This document shows, one piece after another, positions 1 to 13,500 of a stretch of 64,000 bases of DNA. The DNA is from Pseudomonas lundensis (GTDB taxonomy: Bacteria; Pseudomonadota; Gammaproteobacteria; Pseudomonadales; Pseudomonadaceae). The stretch's first letter is position 1. Each line of letters begins with the position of its first letter. The notes under the pieces were generated by a model. That model saw only the letters and a program-made list of their open reading frames with translations. It made no database searches and was not told where the DNA came from. The translations under genes were made by a program, and so were the position numbers. Where the stretch lies: the NCBI RefSeq assembly GCF_001042985.1, contig NZ_JYKY01000019.1, positions 40,526-104,525 of the forward strand, written 5' to 3'.

Positions 1-287
1 AAGCCTTCCTCTTCCGGGCCGGAGTATTTCTGCTCCAGCGCCTGCTTGCGGTAATGATCGATCGCCAGGTTACGCACGATCTGAAACAGGTAGCTCAATT
101 GCGCCTTGAACGATGAGGTGATCTGCGGCGCAGCGTGCAAACGGAAGAAGGCGTCCTGCACCACATCTTCAGCTCTGGACCGACACCCGGTGATGCGTGC
201 TGCAATCTTGACCAGGATGAGCCGGTTTTCAACAAAGGCTTGAAGTAAGGGTGAATCGCACCTGCTTGTGGACACTTGTTCCGTCAT
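1..287 (-). CDS. pvdS: Extracytoplasmic-function sigma factor PvdS (5' part only)
   Basis: Iron-starvation sigma factor that directs RNA polymerase to pyoverdine promoters. Only the first 95 codons are inside the window; the gene runs off the left edge. The translation starts MTEQVSTSRCDSP and contains region-2 sequence (ITGCRSRAEDVVQDAFFRL, then LSYLFQIVRNLAIDHYRKQA), which matches PvdS of fluorescent pseudomonads very closely. The start at 287 has a purine-rich SD-like stretch (caggtgatt) just upstream. It diverges from pvdG/pvdL, the genes it is expected to activate, and a Fur box lies in its upstream region, as expected for Fur repression of pvdS in iron-replete cells. Confidence 0.93.
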   Translation of the reverse strand, partial: MTEQVSTSRCDSPLLQAFVENRLILVKIAARITGCRSRAEDVVQDAFFRLHAAPQITSSFKAQLSYLFQIVRNLAIDHYRKQALEQKYSGPEEEG

Positions 288-369
288 GGAAATCACCTGT
301 TGCAATTGAAAAAGTGTGGGCGTCTGGACAAGCCACGGCCTACACAGCTCGCAACAAATTAGGTTGAAT

Positions 370-388
370 GATAATGATTGTCAATTGA
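370..388. promoter_or_regulatory. Fur box upstream of pvdS
   Basis: GATAATGATTGTCAATTGA matches 14 of 19 positions of the classical Fur consensus (GATAATGATAATCATTATC). It lies 83 bp upstream of the pvdS start, where a promoter is expected. Fur with Fe2+ would repress pvdS and, through it, the pyoverdine genes. Matched by eye. Confidence 0.75.
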
Positions 389-477
389 GAAAGAGAATTA
401 ATGAAGTCGATTACCTCACTTTGAGAAACGCCTCACATCACGCACCGTCCGCTCAAAATCACCCCCTCTCGCGGGAC

Positions 478-501
478 TAATTATTTGCGTCGGCCAACCG
501 T
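478..501 (+). promoter_or_regulatory. PvdS-dependent iron-starvation promoter (candidate) for pvdG-pvdL
   Basis: TAATT, 16 bases, CGT: one mismatch from the TAAAT-N16/17-CGT iron-starvation box recognised by PvdS-type sigma factors, in the right orientation about 170 bp upstream of pvdG. The exact box upstream of pvdH in this window (21753-21776) supports the spacing used here. Confidence 0.5.
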
Positions 502-672
502 TCTCAATGGACATGGGCCGGTATCAGAGCTGGCCAAGTAATGGCTCGGAAAGGAGGGCGAGATGGGAAAGGACCGTAAACACGCAGCGAGTTTAGAGGG
601 GGCACCCACGCACCTTGCGCAGATCCATCCGGCGTCAGGCAGTGGCGTCGGGCGATGAGTGAGGTGATCAAC

Positions 673-1413
673 ATGCGCCTGTTTTGCCTGCCCCACTCGG
701 GCGCCAGTGCCATGGCCTACAACCGCTGGCGGCGTTCATTGCCTGAGTGGCTGCACGTGCGTGCGCTGGAGCTGCCGGGGCGCGGGATGCGCATGGACGA
801 ACCGCTGCAATGCGACATCAAACGCCTGGCCCATCAACTGGCGGACGAAATCAGCCCCGAGCTGGATCGACCCTTCGCCATTTTCGGCCACAGCCTCGGC
901 GGCTTGCTGGCCTTCGAGCTGGTGCATGCCTTGCGTGAGCGCGGCCTGCCAGCGCCACTGGCGTTGTTTGCGTCGGCCACGGCGGGCCCGGCCCGGCGCG
1001 ATGTCAGCGAATACGCCGTGGCCAAGTCCGATGGGCAACTGCTCGCCCGCCTGCGCGAGTTGAAAGGCACCGACGATGCCGTGCTGGCCAATACCGAACT
1101 GATGCAATTGATGCTGCCCATCCTGCGCGCCGACTTTTTGCTGTGTGGCAATTTCACCTATGGCCAGCGCACGCCGCTGGCGCTGCCGATTCACGTCTTT
1201 GGCGGCAAGCAGGACAGCGTTCGCGCCGATCAACTGCTCGACTGGCAGGCCGACACTTGCTGCAGGTTTTCCCTCGACATGTTCGAGGGGCATCACTTCT
1301 TTCTGGTGGAGCAGGAGCAACCCTTGCTGCGTTGCCTGCGCCGCTACGCCGAAGAACATCTGGCGCGCTGGCGCAACCATCAGGCCCGGCCAATGGCCAG
1401 CCCCCACGTGTAA
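673..1413 (+). CDS. pvdG: Type II thioesterase PvdG
   Basis: Free-standing alpha/beta-hydrolase thioesterase that clears stalled or wrongly loaded acyl groups from NRPS carrier domains. The motif FGHSLGGLLAF is the GxSxG nucleophile elbow. The N-terminal LFCLPHSGASAM and the near-C-terminal GHHFF (catalytic His) are typical of type II NRPS thioesterases. About 246 aa, normal for the family. Start taken at ATG 673 because GAGG lies 8 nt upstream; an in-frame ATG at 655 would add six residues but lacks a clear SD. It precedes pvdL by 114 bp and is probably co-transcribed with it from the PvdS-type promoter. Confidence 0.9.
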   Translation: MRLFCLPHSGASAMAYNRWRRSLPEWLHVRALELPGRGMRMDEPLQCDIKRLAHQLADEISPELDRPFAIFGHSLGGLLAFELVHALRERGLPAPLALFASATAGPARRDVSEYAVAKSDGQLLARLRELKGTDDAVLANTELMQLMLPILRADFLLCGNFTYGQRTPLALPIHVFGGKQDSVRADQLLDWQADTCCRFSLDMFEGHHFFLVEQEQPLLRCLRRYAEEHLARWRNHQARPMASPHV

Positions 1414-1527
1414 AGCGCAGCCCCGGCTTCTCGTACTTCAAGCAGACCGATTTTTTTCAAGCCTGGAGCCTGTTGGCGTTTCGCCGTCACCGCGAAACCC
1501 CGTCGGCCCTCTACAGGAAACCCCAAG

Positions 1528-4500
1528 ATGGACGCGTTCGAACTCCCCGGTACATTGGCTCAAGCCCTGCAACACCGCGCAGCCCGCACCCCGGACCGCC
1601 TGGCTTTACGCTTTCTTGCTGACGATCCGCAGGGTGGGCAGGTGCTGAGCTATGGCGACCTGGACCAGCGCGCGCGGACCATCGCGGCGGCCTTGCAGGC
1701 CACGGCCGGGCCGGGCGACCGCGCCGTATTGTTGTTCCCCAGCGGGCCGGACTACGTGGCGGCGTTTTTTGGTTGCCTGTATGCGGGCGTGATTGCGGTT
1801 CCGGCGTATCCGCCTGAATCGGCGCGCCGTCATCATCAGGAGCGTTTGCTGTCGATTCTGGCCGACGCCCAACCCCGCGTCCTGCTGACCCACAGCAACC
1901 TGCGCCCGCCGCTGATGCAGCTGGACGCGTTGACCGCTGCCGACGCGCCGCCGTTGCTGTGTGTGGATGCGCTTGAGCCCGGCCTGGCCCGACAGTGGCA
2001 GCCCGTGGCGGTGCAGGCCGATGACATTGCCTTTTTGCAATACACCTCAGGCTCCACGGCCTTGCCCAAAGGTGTGCAAGTGACCCACGGCAACCTGGTG
2101 GCCAACGAAGTGCTGATCCGTCGCGGCTTCGGCATCGACCTCAACCCCGACGATGTGATCGTCAGCTGGTTGCCGCTGTACCACGACATGGGCCTGATCG
2201 GCGGCCTGTTGCAGCCAATCTTCAGCGGCGTGCCGTGCGTGCTCATGTCGCCGGCGTATTTTTTGACCCGTCCGCTGCGCTGGCTGGAAGCCATCAGCGA
2301 GTACGGCGGCACCATCAGCGGCGGCCCTGATTTCGCCTATCGACTGTGCAGCGAGCGAGTCAGCGACAGTGCGCTGGCCGGTCTCGACTTGAGCCGTTGG
2401 CGCGTCGCGTACTCGGGTTCCGAGCCGATCCGTCAGGACACCCTGGAGCGCTTCGCTGAAAAATTCGCGCCCTGTGGGTTCAGTGCCAACAGCTATTTCG
2501 CCTCGTATGGCCTGGCCGAGGCCACGCTGTTTGTGGCAGGCGGCCAGCGCGGGCAGGGCATTCCTGCGTTGTGTCTGGACGAACTGGCGCTGGCTGACAA
2601 CCGCATCGTGGCCGGTGACGGCAGCGCGGTCATGAGCTGCGGCACCCATCAGCCGGAACACGCAGTCATGATCGTGGAGCCCAACCGTCTGTGCGTATTG
2701 GCAGACGATTGCGTGGGCGAAGTTTGGGCCAGCGGCCCAAGCATTGCGCACGGCTATTGGCGCAACCCTGAAGCCAGCGCCACCACCTTCGTTCAATTCG
2801 AAGGTCAGACCTGGCTGCGCACCGGCGATCTGGGCTTTCTGCATGACGGTGAACTGTTTATCACCGGACGCCTGAAAGACCTGCTGATCGTGCGCGGGCA
2901 AAACCTCTACCCGCAAGACATTGAAAAAACCATCGAGCGCGAAGTGGAGGTGGTGCGCAAAGGTCGCGTGGCGGCGTTCGCGGTGAATGTCAAAGGCGAA
3001 GAGGGGATTGGCATTGCGGCCGAGATCAGCCGCAGCGTGCAAAAAATCCTGCCGCCCGATGCGCTGATCAACGCCATTCGCCAGGCCGTGGCTGAGGCCT
3101 GCCAGCAGGCGCCGAGTGTGGTGGTGTTGCTCAACCCCGGCGCCTTGCCCAAAACCTCCAGCGGCAAATTGCAACGTTCTGCCTGCCGCAATCGTCTGGC
3201 CGATGGCAGCCTCGACGGTTATGCGCAGTTCCCCTCTCACGGCCCTGCGCAGGCGGACGAAGCGGACGCCGGGCGCGGCAGCGAGCTGGAAGCGTTGATC
3301 GCGTGGGTGTGGTGCGAACATTTGCAGGTCGAGCAAGTGGCCGCCGACGACCACTTTTTCCTGTTGGGCGGCAACTCGATTCTGGCCACGCAGGTGATCG
3401 CTCACCTGCAAGCAGAACTCAAGCTGGAGCTGAGCCTGCGTGTGCTGTTCGAAGCGCCGACGCTGGGGACGTTCGCGGCGCAGGTTGCCGTATTGCAACA
3501 GGCAGGCGGCCCGGCGCAGGGCGCCATACGTGCGTTGCCGCGTGAAGAGGGCTTGCCGCAATCCTTGGCGCAACACCGCCTGTGGTTCTTGTGGCAACTG
3601 GACCCGACCAGCCGCGCGTACACCATCCCCGGTGCATTGCGGTTGCGCGGTGAGCTGGATCAGGCCGCGCTGTGCAGCAGTTTTGCGCAGTTGATCGAGC
3701 GCCACGAGGCATTGCGAACGCGCTTTTACGAACGGGACGGGCAGGCGATGCAGCGCGTCGACGAAGCGGCCGGCTTCGACCTGCACCTCATTGACATCAG
3801 CGATCTGCCAGCCGATCAGCGGGAGGCCCGTGCGCGGCAGATCCGCGAGCAGGAAGCCTGCACCCTGTTCGACCTGGAGCAGGGGCCGTTGTATCGGGTC
3901 ATGCTGGTCAAGCTCGATGAACACGAGCACCACCTGCTGCTGACCCTGCACCACATCATTGCCGACGGTTGGTCGCTGAACCTGTTGGTCGACGAGTTCT
4001 CCCGGCTGTACGCGGCGGCTTGCCTGGGTCAGTCGCTGCAACTTGCCCCTTTGGCCTTGCAATATGCCGACTACGGCAGTTGGCAGCGTCAATGGCTGGC
4101 GCAAGGCGAGGCGGGGCGCCAGCTCGATTACTGGACCCGGCAATTGGGCGATGAACACCCGGTGTTGCGTCTGGCCACCGATCACCCGCGTTCGGCCCTT
4201 AAACGGTCCAGCGCGGCCCGTCACACCCTCAAGCTGGATGCCGCCTTGAGCGACGCGGTGCGCACCGCGGCACATGCGCACAACGCCACGTCTTTCATGT
4301 GGCTGCTGGCGACGTTTCAAACGCTGCTCTACCGCTACAGCGGCCAGCGCGACATTCGCATTGGGGTGCCCAGCGCCAACCGTGCGCGCCAGGAAACCCA
4401 CGGCCTGATCGGTTTCTTCATCAACACCCTGGTGCTGCGGGCCGGACTGGACGGGCGTTTGCCGTTCACTGAACTGTTGGCGCAAACCCGGCAGGTCACC

Positions 4501-7500
4501 CTGGAGGCACAGGCGCATCAGGACGTGCCGTTTGAACAACTGATCGAGGCACTGCCGCAGGCCCGCGAACAGGGGTTGTTTCAGGTCATGTTTAACCACC
4601 AGCAACGCGATCCGGCGGCCTTGCGCCGGCTGCCGGGGTTGCTGGCCGAAGAGCTGGACTGGCACAGCCGCGAAGCCAAGTTCGATCTGCAATTGCACAG
4701 TGAAGAAGATCGCCAGGGGCGGCTGACACTGTCGTTTGATTACGCCGATGAACTGTTCGAAGCCAGCACCATTGCGCGCCTGGCCGAGCATTACGTCAGC
4801 CTGCTGCACCAAGTCAGCAAAGCCCCGGAACAGGCAGTGGGCGACCTGCACCTCGTGACGCCCGGGCAATCCGCCGAACAACAGGCCTGGGGCGCCGCGC
4901 CTTGCGCTCCGGCGTCTGAGTGGTTGCCGCAACTGCTGGAGCAACAGGCCCAGCACACGCCCGACGCCGTGGCATTACAGTGGGACGGCGGCAGCCTCGA
5001 CTTTGCCGGGCTGCATGCCCAGGCCAACCGCTTGGCCCAGTACCTGCGTGACAAAGGGGTGGGGCCGGACGTGCCGGTGGCGATTGCGGCCGAGCGATCC
5101 CCGCAACTGTTAATCGGCCTGTTGGCAATCATCAAGGCGGGCGGCGCCTATGTGCCGCTGGACCCGGATTACCCTGCAGAGCGTCTGGCCTACATGCTGG
5201 AGGACTGCGGCGCGGCGTTGCTGCTGACCCAGAGCCCGCTACTGCAAGCCTTGCCGGCGGTGCAAGGCGTGAGCGTGATTGCGATGGACCTGCTCAAGCT
5301 CGACACCTGGCCCAGCCATGCGCCGGGCCTGCACCTGCACGGCGATAACCTGGCGTATGTGATTTACACCTCCGGCTCCACTGGCTTGCCCAAAGGCGTG
5401 GGCAATACCCATGCCGCGCTGAGTGAGCGTCTGCACTGGATGCAGGCCACCTATGGGCTGCAGGCCGATGACGTGCTGCTGCAAAAAGCGCCGATCAGTT
5501 TTGACGTGTCGGTGTGGGAATGTTTTTGGCCGCTGATGATCGGTTGCCCGCTGGTACTGGCCGGGCCTGGCGAACACCGCGACCCGCAGCGCATTGCGCA
5601 AGTGGTGCAGCAATTTGGCGTGACCACGCTGCACTTTGTGCCGCCACTGCTGCGTGTGTTTGTCGACGAGCCGCAAACCGTGCACTGCCACAGCCTGCGT
5701 CGCCTGTTTTCCGGCGGCGAAGCGTTGCCTGCCGCGTTGCGTGACCGGGTGCTGGCGCAGTTGCCGAACGTGCAATTGCACAACCGTTACGGGCCGACTG
5801 AAACCGCGATCAACGTCACCCATTGGGCGTGCAGCCCGGCCGACGGCGAACGCTCGCCCATCGGTCGGCCGCTGGGCAACGTGCTGTGCCGCGTGCTCGA
5901 CAGCGAACTCAACCCGCTGCCCGCCGGGGTGCCGGGTGAGCTGTGCATCGGCGGCATCGGTCTGGCGCGGGGTTACCAGCAGCGTCCGGGGCTGACCGCC
6001 GAACGGTTCATCGCTGACCCGCTGGGCGAGCCCGGCTCACGCCTGTACCGCACCGGTGATCGGGTGCGCTGGGGCGCTGAGGGGGCGCTGGAATACCTCG
6101 GTCGGCTCGATCAGCAGGTCAAGTTGCGCGGGTTCCGGGTAGAACCGCAGGAGATCGAAGCACGCTTGCTGGCGCAGCCGGGCGTGGCACACGCCGCCGT
6201 GGTGATTCGCGACACGGCCGCCGGGCCGCAGTTGATCGGTTACTACACCTGCGTTGAAAACCACGCGCTCGACAGCCAGTCACTGAGTGCCGCATTGGTA
6301 CGGGAACTGCCGGAGTACATGGTGCCCGCGCAGCTCATGCAACTGGCGGCCATGCCCTTGAGCCCCAGCGGCAAGCTGGATCCGCACGCCTTGCCGTCAC
6401 CGCAATGGTGCGTGCGTGAACACGTCGAGCCCGTCACCGCGCTGCAACAGCAAATTGCCGCCATCTGGCGCGAAGTGCTGGGGCAGGCGCGCATCGGGCT
6501 GCGCGATGATTTCTTTGCCCTGGGCGGGCACTCGCTGCTAGCCACGCAGATCGTGTCGCGGGTCCGGCAGGCCTGTGACGTCGAATTGGCGTTGCGCACA
6601 CTGTTTGAAGCCAGTGAGCTGGGGGCGTTCGTGGACGCCGTGGCGCTGATTCAGGCAACCGGCACGCACAACACGCACTTGCCGATTGAAACGGTCGATC
6701 GCAGCCAGCCCGTACCCTTGTCGTACTCCCAGCAGCGCATGTGGTTCCTCTGGCAGATGGAACCCGACAGCCCGGCTTACAACGTCGGCGGAATGGCGCG
6801 ACTTAAAGGTGTGCTGGATGTAGACCGTTTCGAGGCAGCCTTGCAGGCGCTGATCCTGCGTCACGAAACCCTGCGCACCACGTTCCCGAGCGTGGACGGG
6901 GTGGCTTGTCAGAAGGTTCACCGTGAAACCGGCCTGCACATGGCCTGGCTCGACCTCAGCGCCCTGGACCCAACCACCCGCCAGCAGCGTTTGCAGGCGC
7001 TGGCCGACACCGAAGCGCATCGCCCGTTCGATCTGGAAACCGGCCCGTTATTGCGGGCGTGCATGGTCAAGGCCGGGGAGCGCGAGCACTACTTCGTGCT
7101 GACCTTGCACCACATCGTCACCGAAGGCTGGGCGATGGATATTTTCGCCCGCGAGCTGGGTCAGCTCTATGAAGCCTTTCTCGATGACCGACTATCGCCG
7201 CTGGCGCCGTTGGCCGTGCAGTACCTGGATTACAGCGTGTGGCAGCGCCAGTGGCTGGAATCGGGCGAGCGTCAGCGCCAGCTCGATTACTGGACCGCCC
7301 AATTGGGGCATGAGCACCCGCTGCTGGAGTTGCCGAGTGATCGCCCACGGCCCCCGGTGCAGAGCCATCAGGGTGGGTTGTTTCGCTTTGACCTGAGTGA
7401 TGAGCTGGCGGCCCGCGTGCGCCGTTTCAATGCCGAGCACGGTTTGACGCTGTTCATGACCATGACCGCCACCCTGGCCGTATTGCTCTATCGCTACAGC

Positions 7501-10500
7501 GGCCAGACCGACGTGCGCATCGGCGCGCCGGTGGCCAACCGCATTCGGCCCGAAAGTGAAGGGCTGATCGGCGCCTTCCTCAACACCCAGGTGCTGCGCT
7601 GCCAGCTCGATGCGCACATGAGTGTCGGCGCGTTGCTCGAACAGGTGCGTCACACGGTGATTGAAGGTCAGTCCCATCAGGACTTGCCGTTCGATCACGT
7701 GGTCGAAGCGCTGCAACCGCCTCGCAGCGCGGCCTACAACCCGCTGTTTCAAGTGATGTGCAACGTCCAGCGCTGGGAATTCCAGCAGCGCCGGGAGCTG
7801 GCGGGCATGACCGTCGAGTACCTGGCCAACGACGCGCGGGCCACCAAGTTTGACCTGAATCTGGAAGTCACCGACCTCGACCATCGGCTGGGGTGCTGCC
7901 TGACGTACAGCACGGACCTGTTTGATGAGCCGCGCATCGCCCGCATGGCCACGCATTGGCGCACGCTGTTGGAGGGGTTGCTGGGTGATCCGCAACAACG
8001 CCTGAGCGACTTGCCGCTGATGCACGCCGACGAACGACAGCAACAGGTTGAGGCCATGGCCGCCCCGGCAGGTGATTACGCCCCGGACCTGTGTATTCAC
8101 ACGCTGTTTGCCGAACAGGCGCTGGCGCGGCCCGAAGCCATTGCCTTGACCTTTGCCGGGCAACACCTGAGTTACGGCGAGCTGGACAGCCGCGCCAACC
8201 GTCTGGCGTGGATGCTGCGTGAACGCGGCGTGGGCCCGCAGGTGCGGGTGGGGCTGGCGCTGGAGCGCTCGCTGGAGATGGTGGTCGGCCTGCTGGCCAT
8301 TCTCAAGGCCGGGGGCGCTTACGTGCCGCTGGACCCGGAATACCCGCTCGAACGCCTGCATTACATGATTGAAGACAGCGGCATCGGCTTGCTGCTCAGC
8401 CACCGCGCTTTGTTTGAGGCCCTGGGGCCATTGCCGCAAGGCGTGGCGCGCTGGTGTGCCGAGCAAGACGGCGCGCAACTGGCCGCCTACCCGACTGCCG
8501 AGTTGCCGTTTATCAGCCTGGCGCAGCATCAGGCCTACCTCATTTACACCTCGGGTTCCACCGGACAGCCCAAAGGGGTGGTGGTGGCCCACGGCGAAAT
8601 CGCCATGCATTGCCGTGCGGTGATCGATAGCTTCGGCATGCGCCCGGACGACTGTGAACTGCATTTTTACTCCATCAACTTCGATGCGGCGACCGAGCGG
8701 TTGCTGGTGCCGTTGCTGTGCGGCGCACGGGTGGTGTTGCGCGCTCAGGGGCAATGGGACGCGCAAGAGATCTGCCAGCTGATTAGTGAACAGCAGGTCA
8801 ACATTCTGGGGTTCACCCCAAGCTACGGCAGCCAACTGGCGCAGTGGCTGGCCACGCAACAGCAGACCCTGCCGGTGCGCCTGTGCATCACGGGCGGCGA
8901 AGCCCTGACCGGTGAGCATGTGCAACGGATTCGGGCCGCGTTCCGGCCGCAACAGTTTTTCAACGCCTATGGCCCGACAGAGACCGTGGTCATGCCGCTG
9001 GCTAGCTTGGCGCCCGAGCAACTGGAGGAGGGCGCGGGCAGCGTGGCCATCGGCCGCGTGATCGGTGCCCGCGTGGCGTACATTCTCGATGCCGGGCTGG
9101 CACAGGTGCCGCAGGGCGCCATCGGCGAACTGTACGTGGGCGGCGCCGGTCTGGCGCAGGGCTATCACCAACGCCCGGGCATGACCGCCGAACGCTTTGT
9201 GGCTGACCCGTTTTCTGACGTGGGCGGACGGCTCTACCGAACCGGCGATCGGGTGCGCCAACGCGCTGACGGGCAGGTCGAATACGTGGGCCGGGTCGAC
9301 CATCAGGTCAAAATCCGAGGCTTTCGCATCGAGCTGGGGGAAATCGAAAGTCGCCTGCTGGAACACCCGGCTGTGCGCGAAGCCGTGGTGCTGGCGCTGG
9401 ACCTGCCCGGCGGCAAACAACTGGCGGCGTACCTGGTGTGCGACCCGGCGCAGCAGGACGAGGCCCGGCAAGCGGCCTTGCGTGAAGCGCTGAAGGCCCG
9501 GCTCAAGGTGCAGTTGCCCGATTACATGGTGCCGACCCACCTGATGCTGTTGGCCAGCATGCCGCTGACGGCCAACGGCAAGCTGGATCGGCGTGCTTTG
9601 CCCAGCCCGGACCCCGAGCTGAACCGTCAGCACTACGTGGCCCCCAGCAACCCGCTGGAACAGCACCTGGCGCAGGTCTGGTGTGACGTGCTGAACCTGG
9701 CGCAGGTTGGGCTCAACGACAACTTCTTTGAGTTGGGCGGCGACTCGATCCTGTCGATTCAGGTGGTCAGCCGCGCCCGGCAACTGGGCATCCATTTCAG
9801 CCCGCGGGATTTGTTCCGGCATCAAACCGTGCAAGCGTTGGCGAGCGTGGCCACGCGCACCGAGCAGACCACGGCCGAACAAGGGCCACTTACGGGCGAA
9901 TCGGCGTTGACCCCGATCCAGCACTGGTTCTTCGACACCGACATGCCGCACCGCGCGCACTGGAACCAGTCGGTGCTGTTGCAGCCGACCTTGCGCCTTG
10001 AGCCCGAGCTGCTGGAACAGACGCTGGTGGCATTGCGGGCGCATCACGATGCCTTGCGCCTTGGTTTTGAGTGCCACGCCGGGCAATGGCGTGCCCAATA
10101 CCGGAGCGATGCCGATCAGGCGCTGCTGTGGCAGGCCCAGGTGAATGACTGGCACGCCTGCGAGGCCCTGTTTGATGAGGCCCAGCGCAGCCTCAACCTG
10201 GACCGCGGGCCGTTGCTGCGGGCGCTATTGATCGACGGGCCGCAGGGTGAGCAACGCCTGCTGTTGGTGATTCACCATCTGGTCGTTGACGGTGTGTCCT
10301 GGCGGGTGCTGCTGGACGATCTGCAAACCGCTTATCGCCAACGGGCGGCGCAGGCGCCGCTGAACCTGCCCGCCAAAACCAGCGCCCTGCGTGACTGGGC
10401 CGAACGTTTGCAGGCCTATGCCGGCAGCGACGCCTTGCGCGAAGAACTGAGCCAGTGGCAAGCGCAACTCAACGGGCCACAGGTCGTGTTGCCTTGCGAC

Positions 10501-13500
10501 CGGCCGCAGGGCAGCCGGCAAAACCTGCACGCGCAGACGGTCAGCGTGCGTCTGGATGCCGAGCGTACCCGTCAATTGCTGCAACAGGCGCCGAGCGCGT
10601 ACCGCACACAGGTCAATGACCTGTTGCTGACTGCGTTGGCGCGGGTCATGTGCCGCTGGACGGGGCAACCCTCGGCGTTGGTGCAACTGGAAGGCCACGG
10701 CCGGGAAACGCTGTTCGACGGCATCGACCTGAGCCGCAGCGTGGGGTGGTTCACCAGTGCCTATCCGGTGCGCCTGACCCCGCCGCTGAGCGACGATCAG
10801 GGCACTTCGATCAAAGCCATCAAGGAACACCTGCGCAGCGTGCCGCACAAGGGCCTGGGCTATGGCGTGCTGCGTTACCTCACCGACAACGCAACCCGCC
10901 AGGCACTGGCCGCATTGCCCGAAGCGGCGGTCACGTTCAATTACCTGGGTCAGTTCGACCAGAGTTTTGCCAGCGATGCGTTATTCCGGCCGCTGGATGA
11001 ACCGGTGGGGGCGGCCCATGACCCGCAGGCGTCGTTGCCCAACGAGTTGAGCATCGACAGTCAGGTCTACGGTGGCGAGTTGCTGCTGCGCTGGACCTTC
11101 AGCGCTGACCGATATGAAACGACCACCGTGCAGTTGCTGGCGCAGGACTACCTGCGCGAGCTTGAGGCGCTGATTGCGCATTGTGTGAGCGACGGTGCCG
11201 GTGGCCTGACGCCGTCGGACTTCCCGCTGGCCGCGCTCACTCAGGCGCAGCTGGACGCGCTGCCGGTGCCCGCCGAGTGCATCGAAGACGTGTACCCGCT
11301 GACCCCCATGCAGGAAGGCATGCTGTTGCACACCTTGCTGGAGCCGGGCACCGGGTTGTATTACATGCAGGACCGCTACCGCATCAACAGCGCGCTGGAC
11401 CCGCAACGTTTTGCTCAGGCCTGGCAAGCCGTGGTCGCACGGCATGAAGCGTTGCGTGCCTCGTTCTGCTGGAACGCCGGTGAGCACATGCTACAAATCA
11501 TTCATCGCCCCGGCGCCACCGCCGTGGATTATCAGGACTGGAGCGATGCGCCGCAGGAAGGCCACGAAGCGCGGCTGCAAGCGTTGCTCAAGCAGGAACG
11601 TGAAGCCGGTTTCGACTTGCTCAACCAGGCGCCGTTCCACCTGCGGCTGATCCGGGTGGGGGAGGCGCGCTACTGGTTCATGATGAGCAACCACCACATC
11701 CTGATCGATGCGTGGTGCCGCTCACTGCTCATGAGTGATTTCTTTGAAATCTACAGCGCGCTGGGCGAGGGTCGTGCGCCGCAGTTGGCGCTGGCGCCGC
11801 GCTACCGTGACTACATCGGCTGGTTGCAACAGCAAAACCTGCAACAGGCCAACCAGTGGTGGCAACGCAACCTGCAAGGCTTTGAACACACCACCTACAT
11901 CCCGAGCGACCGTCCGTTCCTGCGCGAGCATGCGGGCGACAGCGGCGGCATGCTGGTGGGCGATTGCTACACCCGCCTTGAGGTGCAGGACGGCGTGCGG
12001 CTGCGGGAACTGGCGCAACAGCATCAGTTGACCATCAACACCTTTGCTCAGGCAGCGTGGGCGTTGGTGCTGCGCCGATTCAGCGGCGAGCGTGACGTGT
12101 TGTTCGGCGTGACCGTGGCCGGTCGTCCGGTGGAGCTGCCACAGATGCAACACACGGTCGGGTTGTTCATCAACAGCGTGGCCCTGCGGGTACAGATGCC
12201 GGAGGACGGTCAGGCGCTGGGCGTGCGTCAATGGTTGAGTCAACTGCTGGCGCACAACATGGAACTGCGCGAGTACGAATACCTGCCGCTGGTGACGATT
12301 CAGGAGCGCAGTGAGTTGCCAAAAGGCCAACCGCTGTTCGACAGCTTGTTCGTGTTCGAGAACGCGCCCGTGGACATGTCGGTCATGGACCGGGCCCAGC
12401 ACCTGAAGGCCACCTCGGACTCGGGCCGTACCCATACCAACTTCCCGCTGACGGCTGTGTGCTACCCCGGTGATGACCTGGGCCTGCACCTGTCTTATGA
12501 CCAGCGTTACTTCGAGTGCAGCAGCGTCGAACGGCTGTTGTCGGAATTCAAGCGCCTGCTGCTGGCGTTAATGGACGGGCTGGAGGGTGACATGGCGCAG
12601 TTGCCTTTGCTGGGCGACCGTGAGCGTGACTTCTTGATCGACGGTTGCAACCAGAGCCAGCGCGACTACCCGCTGGAGCACAGTTATGTCCAGTTGTTCG
12701 AAGCGCAGGTGGCGGCGCACCCCGAGCGGATTGTGGCCAGTTGCCTCGATCAGCAATGGTGCTACCGCGAGCTCAATACGGTCAGCAACCGCCTGGGGCA
12801 TGCCCTGATCAACGCCGGTGTGCGCCCGGACCAACCTGTGGCGTTGCTGGCGGAGCGCGGTTTGCCGTTGCTGGGCATGATGATTGGCAGCTTCAAGGCC
12901 GGGGCCGGTTATTTGCCGCTGGACCCGGGGCTGCCGGGCGCGCGCCTGAGCCGACTCCTCGACCTCAGCCGCGCGCCGTTACTGGTGTGCACTGAAGCGT
13001 GCCGGGAACAGGCCCAAGGGTTGATCGACGACGCCGGGTGCCCGATCCGTCCGCGCCTGCTGGTCTGGGAAGAGGTGCAGGCAGCAGCGCTCGCCGAGGA
13101 TAATCCGCAGGTCTACAGCCAGCCCGACCAGCTTGCGTACGTGATTTACACCTCGGGCTCAACCGGTTTGCCCAAAGGCGTGATGGTGGAACAGCGCGGC
13201 ATGCTCAACAACCAGTTGAGCAAAGTGCCGTACCTGCAACTGACCGAGCGGGACGTGATTGCCCAGACGGCCTCGCAAAGCTTTGACATCTCGGTCTGGC
13301 AGTTCCTGGCGGCCCCGTTGTTCGGGGCGCGGGTGGCGATCGTGCCGAACACCCTTGCCCATGACCCGCAGGCGTTGTTGGCGCAGGTCACTGCGCAGCG
13401 CATCAGCGTGCTGGAAAGCGTGCCGTCGCTGATTCAAGGGATGCTGGCGCAGGCGCCTGTGCCCCTCGACGGCTTGCGCTGGATGTTGCCGACAGGTGAG

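Larger units (their letters stand above)
288..672. other. pvdS-pvdG divergent intergenic region
   Basis: About 385 bp without a convincing gene; short ORFs here have no recognisable family. It contains the Fur box for pvdS on the left and a PvdS-type iron-starvation promoter candidate for pvdG/pvdL on the right. Confidence 0.7.

Noticed and set aside
7192..10155. Long open frame (987 codons) on the - strand inside pvdL, and a similar one at 2047-4956
   Set aside because: High-GC antisense shadow of the NRPS coding frame; no recognisable domains, His/Gln/Arg-rich composition typical of the antisense of such genes.
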